Below, piece by piece: positions 18,876 through 27,516 of a DNA stretch of 64,000 nt. This stretch comes from Ramlibacter algicola (GTDB taxonomy: Bacteria; Pseudomonadota; Gammaproteobacteria; Burkholderiales; Burkholderiaceae_C): NCBI RefSeq assembly GCF_016641735.1, contig NZ_JAEDAO010000001.1, positions 1,860,001 to 1,924,000 on the forward strand, given 5' to 3'. Both the position numbers and the translations under genes were made by a program. The stretch's first letter is position 1; each line of letters starts with the position of its first letter. The notes under the pieces were generated by a model that saw nothing but the letters and a program-made list of their open reading frames with translations, was not told the DNA's origin and made no database searches.

Positions 18876-19256
18876 ATGCCGCGCCGTCTCATCAGCTCCG
18901 GATCCGCCTTCGAGGCCCGCATCGGCTACTCGCGCGCCGTCGTCGACGGCGAGTGGGTGTTCGTCTCCGGCACCACCGGCTACGACTACCAGGCCGGCCG
19001 GCTGCCCCGCAGCGTCGAGGCCCAGTGCGAGCAGGCCATGCGCAACGTCCAGCACGCGCTGGAGCAGGCCGGCGCCTCCTGGGCCGACGTGGTCCGGGTC
19101 GTCTACGTGCTGCCCGACCGGGCCGATTTCGAGAAGTGCTGGCCGACGCTGCAGAAGCACCTGGGCGAAGTCCGGCCCGCGGCGATGATGCTGCAGGCCG
19201 GGCTGCTGGAGCCGGCGATGAAGTTCGAGGTGGAGGTGACGGCGCGCAAGCGCTAG
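18876..19256 (+). CDS. Rid-family (RidA/YjgF-like) protein
   Basis: 126 residues with the YjgF/RidA fold. It has a Gly-rich start (SSGSAFEARIGYSRAVVDG), WVFVSGTTGYDYQAG (about 30) and the C-terminal KFEVEVTARKR strand. RidA proteins hydrolyse reactive enamine/imine intermediates using an Arg near residue 105. Here the corresponding stretch reads LQAGLLEPAMKFEVE, with Gly where that Arg normally sits, so deaminase activity is doubtful. It may belong to a Rid subgroup with another role. The ATG at 18876 follows an AGGAGGG site. Its promoter region is shared with the divergent grpE operon. Confidence 0.88.
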   Translation: MPRRLISSGSAFEARIGYSRAVVDGEWVFVSGTTGYDYQAGRLPRSVEAQCEQAMRNVQHALEQAGASWADVVRVVYVLPDRADFEKCWPTLQKHLGEVRPAAMMLQAGLLEPAMKFEVEVTARKR

Positions 19257-19342
19257 TTGTCATTCCGGCGAAAGCCGGAATCCATGCCCATGCGGCGCTG
19301 TCGCGCCTTCGTGTGGATTGCGGGTCAAGCCCGCAATGACAA
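19257..19342. repeat. Family A palindromic repeat, full copy
   Basis: Begins immediately after the Rid gene stop. First hairpin ATTCCGGC-GAAA-GCCGGAAT at about 19262-19281; second hairpin ATTGCGGG-TCAAG-CCCGCAAT at about 19318-19338; TGTCATT/AATGACA ends. Confidence 0.92.
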
Positions 19343-19444
19343 GGCTCCTCTTGCCCCGCAGTTCATCCCCGACCTTCCGCAACCCGTCGCAGAGCCACGC
19401 CGATTGCCTTGACCCTGCGCCCGCCCGCCCCGTAATCTCGCTCG

Positions 19445-20527
19445 ATGAGTTCCGTCCCCCTGGACACCGACCGGCCCACGAAGCCGGGCTGGCGCGCCAC
19501 CTTCCCGAGCTGGCGCTCGCTCGCCATCACCGCGCTGGTCGCGGCCTGGATGGCGGCACTGCTGCTGCCGTTCACGCTGAACAGCTATGTCGAGTTGCTC
19601 GGCGAGTTCCTGTTCATCGGCATCGTCATCCTGTTCTCTTACACCGGCGCCGCGCGCTGCCGTGTCGGCAGGGTGCCGCCCTGGGCCGTGCAGCTGCTGG
19701 CGGTCGTCGTCGCCGCGCTGATGGCGCCGCTGCTGCTGCAGGTGATGAACGCGGGCGGCAGCTTTGCCGCCTTCGCCGCCTCGCGGCCGCACGTGCGTGG
19801 CTACTGGCTGGTGACGTTCGCCGCCGCGATCATCGGCGTGTTCGTCGCCCTCGGTGCCCTGGTGCGCGAACGCGAGGCGCTGGCCAAGGCGCAGGCGCTC
19901 AAGGCCGACCTGCTGCAGGAGCGGCTCGAGCGGCAGGAAGCCGATGCACGCCTTGGATTGATGACGGCGCAGATCCAGCCGCACTTCCTGCTGAACACGC
20001 TGGCCAACGTGCAGGAACTGGTCGAGACCGGCTCGCCGCGCGCCGCCCCCGTGTTCCGCAGCCTCATCGCGTACCTGCGTGCCGCGATGCCGCGGCTGGA
20101 GCAGCGCAATGCGACGCTCGGCGACGAGCACCGCCTCGTGACCGCGTACCTGGACCTGATGCAGATGCGCATGCCCGACCGGCTGGAATGGAACGCGCTG
20201 CTCGATCCCACGCTGCGCGACCTGCCGTTCCCGCCGATGGCGCTGCTGACGCTGGTGGAGAACGCGATTCGCCACGGCATCGACCCGTCGGTGCGCGGCG
20301 GCCGCGTCGAGGTCCTGTGCACCACCGAGCGTGACGGCACCGTGCAACTCGAAGTGATCGACGACGGCGCCGGCCTGTCCGAGAAGGCAGGCGAGGGCAC
20401 GGGCCTGGCCAACCTGCGGCAGCGGCTGGCGGTGTTCTATGGGCCGCGCGCGCGGCTCGAGCTGGCCGAGCACGAACCGCAAGGCGTGCGCGCGCGCATC
20501 CGCATCGCACCGGCGGCGCAGGCATGA
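19445..20527 (+). CDS. LytS-type sensor histidine kinase (His_kinase/HATPase pair)
   Basis: 360 residues. Four hydrophobic segments (about 27-45, 52-68, 80-100 and 120-140) form a membrane sensor without a large periplasmic loop. A short coiled coil then leads to the H-box QIQPHFLLNTLANVQ (H180 is the likely phosphorylated His). The ATPase domain shows LVENAIRHGI (N box) and EVIDDGAGL plus GTGLANLRQRL (G boxes). It phosphorylates the LytTR regulator encoded next, overlapping by ATGA at 20524. The signal is unknown. Confidence 0.93.
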   Translation: MSSVPLDTDRPTKPGWRATFPSWRSLAITALVAAWMAALLLPFTLNSYVELLGEFLFIGIVILFSYTGAARCRVGRVPPWAVQLLAVVVAALMAPLLLQVMNAGGSFAAFAASRPHVRGYWLVTFAAAIIGVFVALGALVREREALAKAQALKADLLQERLERQEADARLGLMTAQIQPHFLLNTLANVQELVETGSPRAAPVFRSLIAYLRAAMPRLEQRNATLGDEHRLVTAYLDLMQMRMPDRLEWNALLDPTLRDLPFPPMALLTLVENAIRHGIDPSVRGGRVEVLCTTERDGTVQLEVIDDGAGLSEKAGEGTGLANLRQRLAVFYGPRARLELAEHEPQGVRARIRIAPAAQA

Positions 20528-21291
20528 GCGCGCGCCGACCCACCGCCCTCATCGCCGACGACGAGCCGCTGCTGCGCACGCGCCTCGCGGGCCTGCTCGA
20601 GGACCTCTGGCCGCAGCTGGACATCGTCGCCCACGCTCGCAACGGTGAGGAGGCGCTGGACCTGTTCCGGCAGCACCGCCCCGACGTCTGCTTCCTCGAC
20701 GTGCACATGCCGGGCCTGACGGGCATCGATGCCGCGCGCCAGATGGAAGGCGCCACGGCGCTGGTGTTCGTCACCGCCTACGACCAGTACGCGGTGGCGG
20801 CGTTCGCGCGCGGCGCGGTCGATTACCTGGTCAAGCCGGTCGATCCGGACCGTCTCGCGGAGACGGTGCACCGCCTGCAGCAGCGCATCGCATCGTCGCA
20901 GCGCGCCCAGGTGCCCGACGAGGTGTTGCAGTCGCTCGCCGCGATGCTGCGGACCCGCACGGAGCCCGCGTGGCTGCAATGGATCAAGGCGTCGGTCGGC
21001 ACGACGGTGCGGCTGATCCCGGTCGACCAGGTCGTGTACCTGAAGGCCGACCACAAGTACACGGTGGTGGTGTGGGAAGAGGGCGAGGCCGTGATCCGCA
21101 AGACGATCCGCGACCTGGCCAGCGAGCTCGATCCCGCCCGCTTCGCGCAGATCCACCGGTCCGCGATCGTGAACCTGCGCCACGTAGCGCAGTTCACCGC
21201 CGTCGACGATGCCGGCGAAGTCGCGCTGAAAGGCCGCGGCGAACGGCTCCCCGTGAGCCGCAGCTACCTGCACTTGTTCCAGCGGATGTGA
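20524..21291 (+). CDS. LytTR-family response regulator
   Basis: 255 residues. The receiver domain has the acidic pocket ADDEP (about 11-14), the phospho-acceptor D59 in CFLDVHMPG, and Lys in YLVKPVD (about 107). The C-terminal LytTR DNA-binding domain spans about 150-255 (KADHKYTVVVWEEGEAVIRKT, then RFAQIHRSAIVNL and LPVSRSYL). It forms an AlgR/LytR-type system with the overlapping kinase gene. LytTR regulators bind paired short direct repeats, and none is obvious immediately upstream. Targets are unknown. The gene ends just before a family A repeat. Confidence 0.94.
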   Translation: MSARRPTALIADDEPLLRTRLAGLLEDLWPQLDIVAHARNGEEALDLFRQHRPDVCFLDVHMPGLTGIDAARQMEGATALVFVTAYDQYAVAAFARGAVDYLVKPVDPDRLAETVHRLQQRIASSQRAQVPDEVLQSLAAMLRTRTEPAWLQWIKASVGTTVRLIPVDQVVYLKADHKYTVVVWEEGEAVIRKTIRDLASELDPARFAQIHRSAIVNLRHVAQFTAVDDAGEVALKGRGERLPVSRSYLHLFQRM

Positions 21292-21318
21292 CAGGCGTCG
21301 AGCGCCGGCCGCGAGAGC

Positions 21319-21389
21319 TTGTCATCCCGGCGAAAGCCGGGATCCATGCTTGATCGAGCATGGATTGCGGGTCAGGCCCGCAATGACAG
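21319..21389. repeat. Family A palindromic repeat, full copy, between convergent genes
   Basis: Hairpins ATCCCGGC-GAAA-GCCGGGAT and ATTGCGGG-TCAGG-CCCGCAAT are joined by a CCATGC...GCATGG linker. Both arms of the first hairpin carry the compensating T/A change. It lies between the regulator and the FKBP gene and may serve both as a 3' end. Confidence 0.92.
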
Positions 21390-21392
21390 GGC

Positions 21393-21743
21393 TCAGTGAG
21401 CGTCGAGCAGTTCGACGTCGAACTTCAGCGTCGCATTCGGCGGGATCACGCCGCCGGCGCCGCGGGCGCCGTAGCCCAGTTGCGGCGGGATGATCAGCGT
21501 TCGCTTGCCGCCGATCTTCATGCCGGCGACGCCTTCGTCCCAGCCCTTGATGACCATGCCGGCGCCCAGCGAGAAGGCGAACGGGTCGTTCCGGTCGCGG
21601 CTCGAATCGAACTTCGCGCCTTGCTGGCCGTCGTTGTACAGCCAGCCGGTGTAGTGCACGTGCACATGCTGGCCCGGCTTGGCTTCGGCGCCGGTGCCCG
21701 GCGTGGTGTCTTCGTATTGCAGGCCGGAGGGGGTGGTGATCAT
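21393..21743 (-). CDS. FKBP-type peptidyl-prolyl cis-trans isomerase
   Basis: 116 residues starting MITTPSGLQYEDTTPG. All FKBP landmarks are present: HVHYTGWLYNDGQQG (about 32), KFDSSRDRNDPFAFSLG (about 50), VIKGWDEGVAGMKIGGKR (about 70) and PPNATLKFDVELLD at the end. It catalyses proline isomerisation in folding proteins, and lacks a signal peptide, so it is cytoplasmic. The longer frame upstream overlaps the FAH gene, so ATG 21743 is preferred, with an AAGGAAG site. Confidence 0.95.
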   Translation of the reverse strand: MITTPSGLQYEDTTPGTGAEAKPGQHVHVHYTGWLYNDGQQGAKFDSSRDRNDPFAFSLGAGMVIKGWDEGVAGMKIGGKRTLIIPPQLGYGARGAGGVIPPNATLKFDVELLDAH

Positions 21744-21763
21744 GCGGGGAACTTCCTTGTTGG

Positions 21764-22945
21764 TCAGAGCACGCCGCGGCGTGCCAGGTCGCGCATCAGC
21801 GCGCCCGCGCCGTACGTCCACGGCGGGATGCGGTCGCTGGTGCTCACGCGGTTGGCCAGTGTACCGAGCAGGGGCGTGCTCACCGTAACGACATCCCCGA
21901 CCTCATGCGTGAAGCCCAGCCCCGGTCCGTGGCGGTCCTGCGTGGGCGCGAACATCGTGCCGAGGAACAGCACGAACCCGTCGGGGTATTGGTGCACCGG
22001 CCCGCACGCCTGGGCCACCAGGTCGAGCGGGTCGCGGCTGATCATCGACAGCGAGCTCGACCCTTGCATCACGAAACCGTCGGGCCCATGCACCTGCATC
22101 GCAAGGTCGCAGCGGCGCACGTCGTCGATGCCGAACTGGCCGTCGAACAGGCGCACCAGCGGCCCGATCGCGCAACTGCCGTTGTTGTCCTTGGCCTTGC
22201 CCAGCAGCAACGCGCTGCGGCCTTCGAAGTCGCGCAGGTTCACGTCGTTGCCCAGCGTCGCGCCCTGCACTTCGCCGCGGCTGTTGACGCACAGCACGAT
22301 CTCCGGCTCGGGGTTGTTCCAGCTGCTCGCGGGGTGCAGGCCGATCTCGGCGCCGGTGCCGACGGCGCTCATGGGCTGCGACTTGGTGAAGACCTCGGCG
22401 TCGGGACCGATGCCGACTTCGAGGTACTGCGACCACAGGCCCTTGGCGATCAGCACGTCCTTCAGCTGCATCGCCTGCGGCGAACCGGGCACGACTGCCG
22501 ACAGGTTCTCGCCGATCACCGACACCACCGCCTTGCGCACGTCCTCGGCCTTCGACGCATCGCCGCGCGCCTGCTCCTCGATCACCCGTTCGAGCATCGA
22601 CTTGACGAAGGTGACGCCCGCAGCCTTGATCGCCTGCAGGTCGCAGGGCGCGAGCAACCACGGCGTCTGCGGCGCACGCACGTCGAATGCGCTGTTGGCG
22701 AGGATGGTTGCCGTGTCGCCCACGCGCGCACCGTTCGCTTCGCGCACGGCCGCCGCGGGATAGGGCAGGTCCAGCAGCGCGCTCATCGTCGGCGCGACGT
22801 GCGACAGGTCGGTGACCGTGTCATGGGTGACGCGCACGAGGACGGCCCCCTGGCCTTCGATCCAGGCGCGGCCGACGAGCACGGCCCGGTTGGCGTCTTC
22901 GGGAAGCGTGGTGGCGGGGTGGAGGGCGGCGTGCAGGTCCTTCAT
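21764..22945 (-). CDS. Fumarylacetoacetate hydrolase (FAH)-family protein
   Basis: 393 residues. The FAH-like metal region is recognisable in NPEPEIVLCVNSRGEVQGATLGNDVNLRD (read in parts, about 225-255), with Glu residues suitable for Mg binding. TKSQPMSAVGTGAEIGLHP precedes it. The family hydrolyses or decarboxylates acyl-pyruvates or sugar-acid derivatives. This long form is close to dehydratase-like members in sugar-acid pathways, but the substrate is not deducible. It overlaps the HxlR regulator gene by ATGA (22942-22945) and is probably controlled with it. An FKBP gene follows. Confidence 0.85.
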   Translation of the reverse strand: MKDLHAALHPATTLPEDANRAVLVGRAWIEGQGAVLVRVTHDTVTDLSHVAPTMSALLDLPYPAAAVREANGARVGDTATILANSAFDVRAPQTPWLLAPCDLQAIKAAGVTFVKSMLERVIEEQARGDASKAEDVRKAVVSVIGENLSAVVPGSPQAMQLKDVLIAKGLWSQYLEVGIGPDAEVFTKSQPMSAVGTGAEIGLHPASSWNNPEPEIVLCVNSRGEVQGATLGNDVNLRDFEGRSALLLGKAKDNNGSCAIGPLVRLFDGQFGIDDVRRCDLAMQVHGPDGFVMQGSSSLSMISRDPLDLVAQACGPVHQYPDGFVLFLGTMFAPTQDRHGPGLGFTHEVGDVVTVSTPLLGTLANRVSTSDRIPPWTYGAGALMRDLARRGVL

Positions 22946-23268
22946 GGCGATGGAGTGGCTTTCTTCTTGCTGGCGGCAGCGACCCACTTGGTCGCGAACG
23001 CGGGGAGGTCGGAGAGGCGCTTGAGCAGGTCGACGCCGGCCGGGGTGACGCAGTAGCCGTCGCTGCCGTGCCCCAGCAGGCCGGCTTCGCGCAATTCCTT
23101 GATGCGGGTGTTGAGCGTGTTGGGCGTGATGCCGCCCACGCTGTCCTGCAGCAGGCGGAACGTCTGCGGATGGCCATCGCGAAGGGCCCACAGGACGCGG
23201 ATCGCGTAGCGCGCTTCCAGCAGCGCGAGCAACTGCTGCATTGCCGCGTGGCTGTCCTTCGAACTCAT
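22942..23268 (-). CDS. HxlR-like winged-helix transcriptional regulator
   Basis: 108 residues. The compact winged helix reads LLEARYAIRVLWALRDGHPQTFRLLQ (in parts), then NTLNTRIKELREAGLLGH, followed by GYCVTPAGVDLLKRL, the HxlR arrangement. The N-terminal Cys of redox-sensing HxlR members is absent. It overlaps the FAH-family gene and probably regulates it. The upstream gap to the SRAP gene holds GTG-TATG-CAC, a weak candidate for an operator. Confidence 0.82.
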   Translation of the reverse strand: MSSKDSHAAMQQLLALLEARYAIRVLWALRDGHPQTFRLLQDSVGGITPNTLNTRIKELREAGLLGHGSDGYCVTPAGVDLLKRLSDLPAFATKWVAAASKKKATPSP

Positions 23269-23388
23269 CTTGCCTGCGCTCCTCCGCCCACATCCCGCAC
23301 GGCGGGACGCGCAGTGTATGCACACCGCCGCTACACAAACAATAGCGGGCAAACCCGCGTGCATCCCCCGTTTGGGTAGGATGCCTGC

Positions 23389-24099
23389 ATGTGCTCGAAC
23401 TACGTGCCGGTCAGCCGGCGCGACCGGCTGCTGTCCTTCTTCGGCGTCGAACGCGACCGCGACGACCCGCAGGCCGACACCTGGCCGCTGGGCCTGGCGC
23501 CGTTCATCAGGCTCGCGGAAGACGGGTCCGGCTTCGAGCGCGTGGTCGATGACGGCCTGTTCGGCTTGCTGCCGCACTTCGCCACCGAGATCGCGTTCGG
23601 CCGGCGCACGTACAACGCGCGCAGCGAAACCGTCGCGCGGCTGCCCAGCTTCCGCGATGCGTGGTCGGCGGGCCAGCGCTGCATCATCCCGTGCGAGGCG
23701 ATCTACGAACCCAACTGGGAAACCGGCGAGTGCGTGCGCTGGGCCATCTACCAGGAAGGCTTCGTGCCGTTCGGCGTCGCGGGGCTGTACGCGAAGTGGC
23801 GCCATCCCGAAGGCCGCGACGTGTTCAGCTTCGCGATGCTCACCGTCAATGCCGACGAGCATCCGCTGATGAAGCGCTTCCACCGTCCCGAGGACGAGAA
23901 GCGCATGGTGGTGATCCTCGACCCCGAGGACTACGGCAACTGGCTCACCTGCCGCGTGCAGGACGCGCCGGCGTACTTCCGCGCGTGGGAGAAACCGCTG
24001 GTGGCCGAAGCCTCGCCGCTGCCGCCGCGCGCGCCGAAGGCGGGCAGCGTGCGGACGCTGCGGCCGCCGAAGCCGGAGACGGGGAGCTTGTTCGATTGA
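23389..24099 (+). CDS. SRAP-domain protein (SOS response-associated peptidase, YedK/HMCES family)
   Basis: 236 residues. The catalytic Cys2 follows the initiator Met (MCSNYVPVSR). Asn76 (YNARSE), Glu107 (CEAIYEPNW) and His165 (MKRFHRPED) correspond to the active site that forms a DNA-protein crosslink with abasic sites in single-stranded DNA, shielding them from breakage. Met removal is needed to expose Cys2. No LexA box is visible upstream. It is divergent from the HxlR gene. Confidence 0.92.
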   Translation: MCSNYVPVSRRDRLLSFFGVERDRDDPQADTWPLGLAPFIRLAEDGSGFERVVDDGLFGLLPHFATEIAFGRRTYNARSETVARLPSFRDAWSAGQRCIIPCEAIYEPNWETGECVRWAIYQEGFVPFGVAGLYAKWRHPEGRDVFSFAMLTVNADEHPLMKRFHRPEDEKRMVVILDPEDYGNWLTCRVQDAPAYFRAWEKPLVAEASPLPPRAPKAGSVRTLRPPKPETGSLFD

Positions 24100-24102
24100 C
24101 TT

Positions 24103-24195
24103 CGTCGTCCCCGCGGAGGCGGGGGACCCATCGCTTCCCTGGTGAAGCCGAAGGAAGATGGAAGCGGTGGATTCCCGCCTCCGCGGGAAAGACGG
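24103..24195. repeat. Family B palindromic repeat
   Basis: CGTCGTCCCCGCGGAGGCGG (24104-24123), then CCCATCGCTTCC, and the inverted GGAAGCGGTGGATTCCCGCC copy ending CGCGGGAAAGACGG. It separates two convergent genes. Confidence 0.88.
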
Positions 24196-24199
24196 AGAG

Positions 24200-24841
24200 C
24201 TAGAACTTCATCGGCTGGGTCTTTTCGAACCCGCCGTGGTCGCTCTTCTGGAAGTCCTTGTCCCGCTCGGCCAGCATGCGCTCGAGGTCCTCGCGCGCAT
24301 TGGTTTCCTTGGGGATGCGCGTCGGCCCCTCGATCACGTCGGCGACGCCGCCCACCGGCATCGGCGAGGTGACGTGGCTCAGGTCGGGCGGCGGGGCCGT
24401 CCAGCTGCCGGGGTGGGGCAGGGGCGGGCAGTCGCTGTCGTCCTTCAGGTCGAACTGCCAGGACGCACCCATCAGCCACTTGTTGCAGTCGGGGTCGAGC
24501 AGCGCGATGCGCTTGACCAGGTTCTGTTGCAGCGCAACGGCGTGCAGCATGAGCCGCGGGTCCCAGTGCAGTACCACGATGCGCACGTGCAGGCCCGGAT
24601 CGCGGCCCGGGGCGGCCATCGTGAGCGGCTCGACGCGGACCCATTCGCCCGGGATGCCGTTGTGCTGCAGCGTGTCGCGGCCGGCGACGCGCACGAGCTC
24701 CTTGCGCACCGACTGCGGCGAGTTGGCCGCGTTCTGCGTCGAAGGCTGCGAATGCTGCGGGTGCCCTTGGCGCGGCGCCTGCTGCGCCGCCTTGGCCGGT
24801 TTGGGCTCGGGCCGGCCCAACAGGCGATCCATGAAGCTCAT
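24200..24841 (-). CDS. Conserved hypothetical protein
   Basis: 213 residues, not recognised. The N-terminal 45 residues are low-complexity and Gln/Pro/Ala-rich after MSFMDRLLGRPEPKP. The central part (about 45-150) looks like a folded alpha/beta domain: VRVEPLTMAAPGRDPGLHVR, IVVLHWDPRLMLHAVAL, NKWLMGASWQFDL. The C-terminus is charged (EDLERMLAERDKDFQKSD). No signal peptide or membrane helix is seen, so it is probably cytoplasmic. The start at 24841 is the only good ATG. It is convergent with the SRAP gene and divergent from the bactofilin-like gene. Confidence 0.7.
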   Translation of the reverse strand: MSFMDRLLGRPEPKPAKAAQQAPRQGHPQHSQPSTQNAANSPQSVRKELVRVAGRDTLQHNGIPGEWVRVEPLTMAAPGRDPGLHVRIVVLHWDPRLMLHAVALQQNLVKRIALLDPDCNKWLMGASWQFDLKDDSDCPPLPHPGSWTAPPPDLSHVTSPMPVGGVADVIEGPTRIPKETNAREDLERMLAERDKDFQKSDHGGFEKTQPMKF

Positions 24842-25033
24842 TGCATCCTCCGGGCCGCAGGGGCGTTCTTCTTGCTTGGAGTCCCTTTCGGAGTATGAAG
24901 CCCGGCAGCTGCTTTGGGTCGGCCTTGTCGCGCCGATGACACAAGGGCACGCCTGATAGGGGAGGCAATTGCCACGGATGAGGGGGGTCTGCCCGGCGCC
25001 TAGAATCGTCGGGGCCTTTCCAGGAGTTCCGCC

Positions 25034-26128
25034 ATGCCGACCCACTCGCTCCATGCCCTTCGCGCCTTCGCCTGCGCGCTGCTGCTCGCGGCGGTGCCGA
25101 TGCTCGCCGCGGCCAAGGGCGAGGTGAACGACCTGTTCGCAGCCGGCGCCAACGTCAGCGTCGACCGGCCGGTGACCGGCGACGCGATGCTGGCAGGCGG
25201 CACGGTGGAGGTGCGCGCGCCGGTCAGCGATCGCGTGCGCGTCGCCGGCGGCGACGTCATGGTCGACAGCACGATCGGCGGCAAGGTGCTGGCCGCGGGT
25301 GGCAACGTGACCATCGGGCCCGAAGCCGTGATCGGCGGCGATGCCCGCGTCTACGCCGGCGACGCGCAGGTCGACGGACGCATCGAAGGCAACCTGCACG
25401 TGTCGGCCGGCAAGGTCTCCATCAACGGCCAGGTCCGCGGTGACGTGGTGGTGAGGGCGGGCTCGGTCGAACTCGGCCGGGACGCGCGCATCGGCGGGTT
25501 GCTGCGCTACACGGGCGCCGAACTGCGCCGCGACGAAGGCGCGGTCGTCGGCGGCGCCGTCATCCACGATGCCGAAGCGCGCGAGTCGCGCAAGTACACG
25601 ATCCAGGGCCCCGGGCGCGCTTCGGGCGTCTTCTTCTTCGTCCTCGAACTCGTCGTCGGCGCGCTGCTGCTGCGGTTCGCGCCCAACTTCAGTGCCCGCG
25701 CGGCGGACCGCACCGCGGACTCGCCTGCGTCGATGGTCGGCCTCGGCTTCGTCGTGCTGGTGATGCTGCCGGTCGTCTTCATCCTGCTGTGCATCCTCAT
25801 CATCGGCATCCCGTTCGCGTTGGCACTCGGCGCGGCCGTGCCGGTGATCCTGCTGCTGTCCTTCGCGCTGGCCGTGCTGGGGCTGGCGCACCGGCTGCCC
25901 GCGATGTTCCGGCAAGCCGAGCCGCTCCATGTCAGCGGCCAGCTGGCGTGGTTTGCGATCGCGCTGGCCGCGGTGCTGGTCGTCGGCACCGTGCCGGTGC
26001 TCGGGTGGCTCGTGATGGCGCTGTTCCTCCTCGCGGGCCTCGGCGCCTTCACGCTCGAGATCCGCCGGCGTCGCACCGGCGGCCCGTCGTCGGGCGGCGC
26101 GCCCGCGGGCCGGCCCATCGCAGCCTGA
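25034..26128 (+). CDS. Membrane protein with bactofilin-like (polymer-forming) beta-helix domain
   Basis: 364 residues. A signal peptide (about 1-28) is followed by a repetitive hydrophobic/Gly pattern of a right-handed beta-helix (about 35-185): repeating units such as GDAMLAGGTVEVRAPV, GDVMVDSTIGGKVLAAGG, GDARVYAGDAQVDG and GDVVVRAGSVELG. These resemble bactofilin/polymer-forming cytoskeletal domains. At least four membrane helices follow (about 193-345), with an Arg/Gly tail. The signal peptide places the helix outside the cytoplasm, unlike true bactofilins. A -10-like TAGAAT is at 25001. Function unknown; a surface or envelope role is an inference. Confidence 0.75.
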   Translation: MPTHSLHALRAFACALLLAAVPMLAAAKGEVNDLFAAGANVSVDRPVTGDAMLAGGTVEVRAPVSDRVRVAGGDVMVDSTIGGKVLAAGGNVTIGPEAVIGGDARVYAGDAQVDGRIEGNLHVSAGKVSINGQVRGDVVVRAGSVELGRDARIGGLLRYTGAELRRDEGAVVGGAVIHDAEARESRKYTIQGPGRASGVFFFVLELVVGALLLRFAPNFSARAADRTADSPASMVGLGFVVLVMLPVVFILLCILIIGIPFALALGAAVPVILLLSFALAVLGLAHRLPAMFRQAEPLHVSGQLAWFAIALAAVLVVGTVPVLGWLVMALFLLAGLGAFTLEIRRRRTGGPSSGGAPAGRPIAA

Positions 26129-26173
26129 TCTCGCGCGCCCCACGCGGGCGCGCTTTGCTGCGATGCTGCGGCC

Positions 26174-27373
26174 ATGGCCGCTTTCTGTCCCGTCCTGACG
26201 AGCCTGCTCGACAACGACCTGTACAAGTTCACGATGTGGCAGGCGATGCTGCATCGCTTCCCGCAGGCGACCGCCGAGTACGAATTCACCTGCCGCAACG
26301 AGCCGCAGTACCCGCTGTCCGACCTGCTGGGCGAGGTCGACGAACAGCTGGACCACCTGTGCACGCTGCGCTTCACCGACGACGAGCTCGGCTACCTGTC
26401 GTCGCTGCGCTTCATCAAGGGCGACTTCGTCGACTTCCTGCGGCTGTTCCAGTTCCAGCGCCGCTTCATCCAGGCCAGCGCCGACGGGCCGCACCTGCGC
26501 ATCACCGCCAGCGGGCCGCAGGTGCACGTGATGGACTTCGAGATCCATGTGCTGGCGATCGTCAACGAGCTGTACTTCCGCCGGTTCGACGCCGAGGCCG
26601 CACTGCGCACCGGCCGCGAGCGTCTCACCGCCAAGATCGACCTGCTGCGCTCCGTCGACGTCGCGCCCGAGCGCGCGCATCCGCTCGAGATCTTCGACTT
26701 CGGCGTGCGGCGCCGCTACTCGGGCGCCTGGCAGCGCGAGGTGGTCACCACGTTGCGCGACGAGCTGCCGGAATTCTTCAAGGGCACGAGCAACGTCCTG
26801 CTGGCCCGCGACCTGGGCATCGTGCCGATCGGCACCATGGCGCACGAATACCTGCAGACGTTCCAGGCCCTGGGCGTGCGGCTGCGCGACTTCCAGCGCG
26901 CCGCGCTGGAGAGCTGGGTGCAGGAATACCGCGGCGACCTGGGCATCGCGCTGACCGACGTCGTCGGCATGGACGCTTTCCTCGCCGACTTCGACCTCTA
27001 CTTCGCCAAGCTGTTCGACGGCCTGCGTCACGACTCCGGCGACCCGATGCAGTGGGCCGAGAAGGCGATCGCGCACTACCAGAAGCTGCGGATCGACCCA
27101 CACACCAAGCGGCTGGTGTTCTCCGATTCGCTCGACATCCCCAAGGTGCTCGCGCTGTACGACGCGCTGGCCGACCGCGCCATGACCGGCTTCGGCATCG
27201 GCACCAATTTCACCAACGACGTCGGCCACGAGCCGATCCAGATCGTGATGAAGCTGGTGCGCGCCAACGGGCAGTCGGTGGCCAAGCTGGCGGACACGCC
27301 CGGCAAGACGCAAAGCCGCGACGAGACCTTCCTCGCGTACCTGCGGCAGGTGTTCGGGGTTTCCAAGGTGTGA
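26174..27373 (+). CDS. pncB: Nicotinate phosphoribosyltransferase
   Basis: 399 residues, the length of bacterial PncB. It starts [21 protein letters not shown], the typical N-terminus. The active-site His that is autophosphorylated in PncB lies in [15 protein letters not shown] (about 216). The phosphoribosyl-binding region includes [10 protein letters not shown] (about 280) and [10 protein letters not shown] (about 340). It makes nicotinate mononucleotide from nicotinate, PRPP and ATP in NAD salvage. The stop codon lies inside the left arm of a stem-loop (27367-27409). Confidence 0.96.
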   Translation: MAAFCPVLTSLLDNDLYKFTMWQAMLHRFPQATAEYEFTCRNEPQYPLSDLLGEVDEQLDHLCTLRFTDDELGYLSSLRFIKGDFVDFLRLFQFQRRFIQASADGPHLRITASGPQVHVMDFEIHVLAIVNELYFRRFDAEAALRTGRERLTAKIDLLRSVDVAPERAHPLEIFDFGVRRRYSGAWQREVVTTLRDELPEFFKGTSNVLLARDLGIVPIGTMAHEYLQTFQALGVRLRDFQRAALESWVQEYRGDLGIALTDVVGMDAFLADFDLYFAKLFDGLRHDSGDPMQWAEKAIAHYQKLRIDPHTKRLVFSDSLDIPKVLALYDALADRAMTGFGIGTNFTNDVGHEPIQIVMKLVRANGQSVAKLADTPGKTQSRDETFLAYLRQVFGVSKV

Positions 27374-27516
27374 CCCCGACGCCACGAACCGGAAACGCCC
27401 GGTCACACCCGTCACGCCTGCACGCGAACAGCTGAGCTTGGTTGCACTTTCGCCGCGCCGCCGCTGCGGCAGGCGGCAGCATGTGACTCATCCATTCGCT
27501 TCTCTCGCGAGGCCCC

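Noticed and set aside
23269..23388. SOS control of the SRAP gene
   Set aside because: No CTG-N10-CAG box is visible in the gap.
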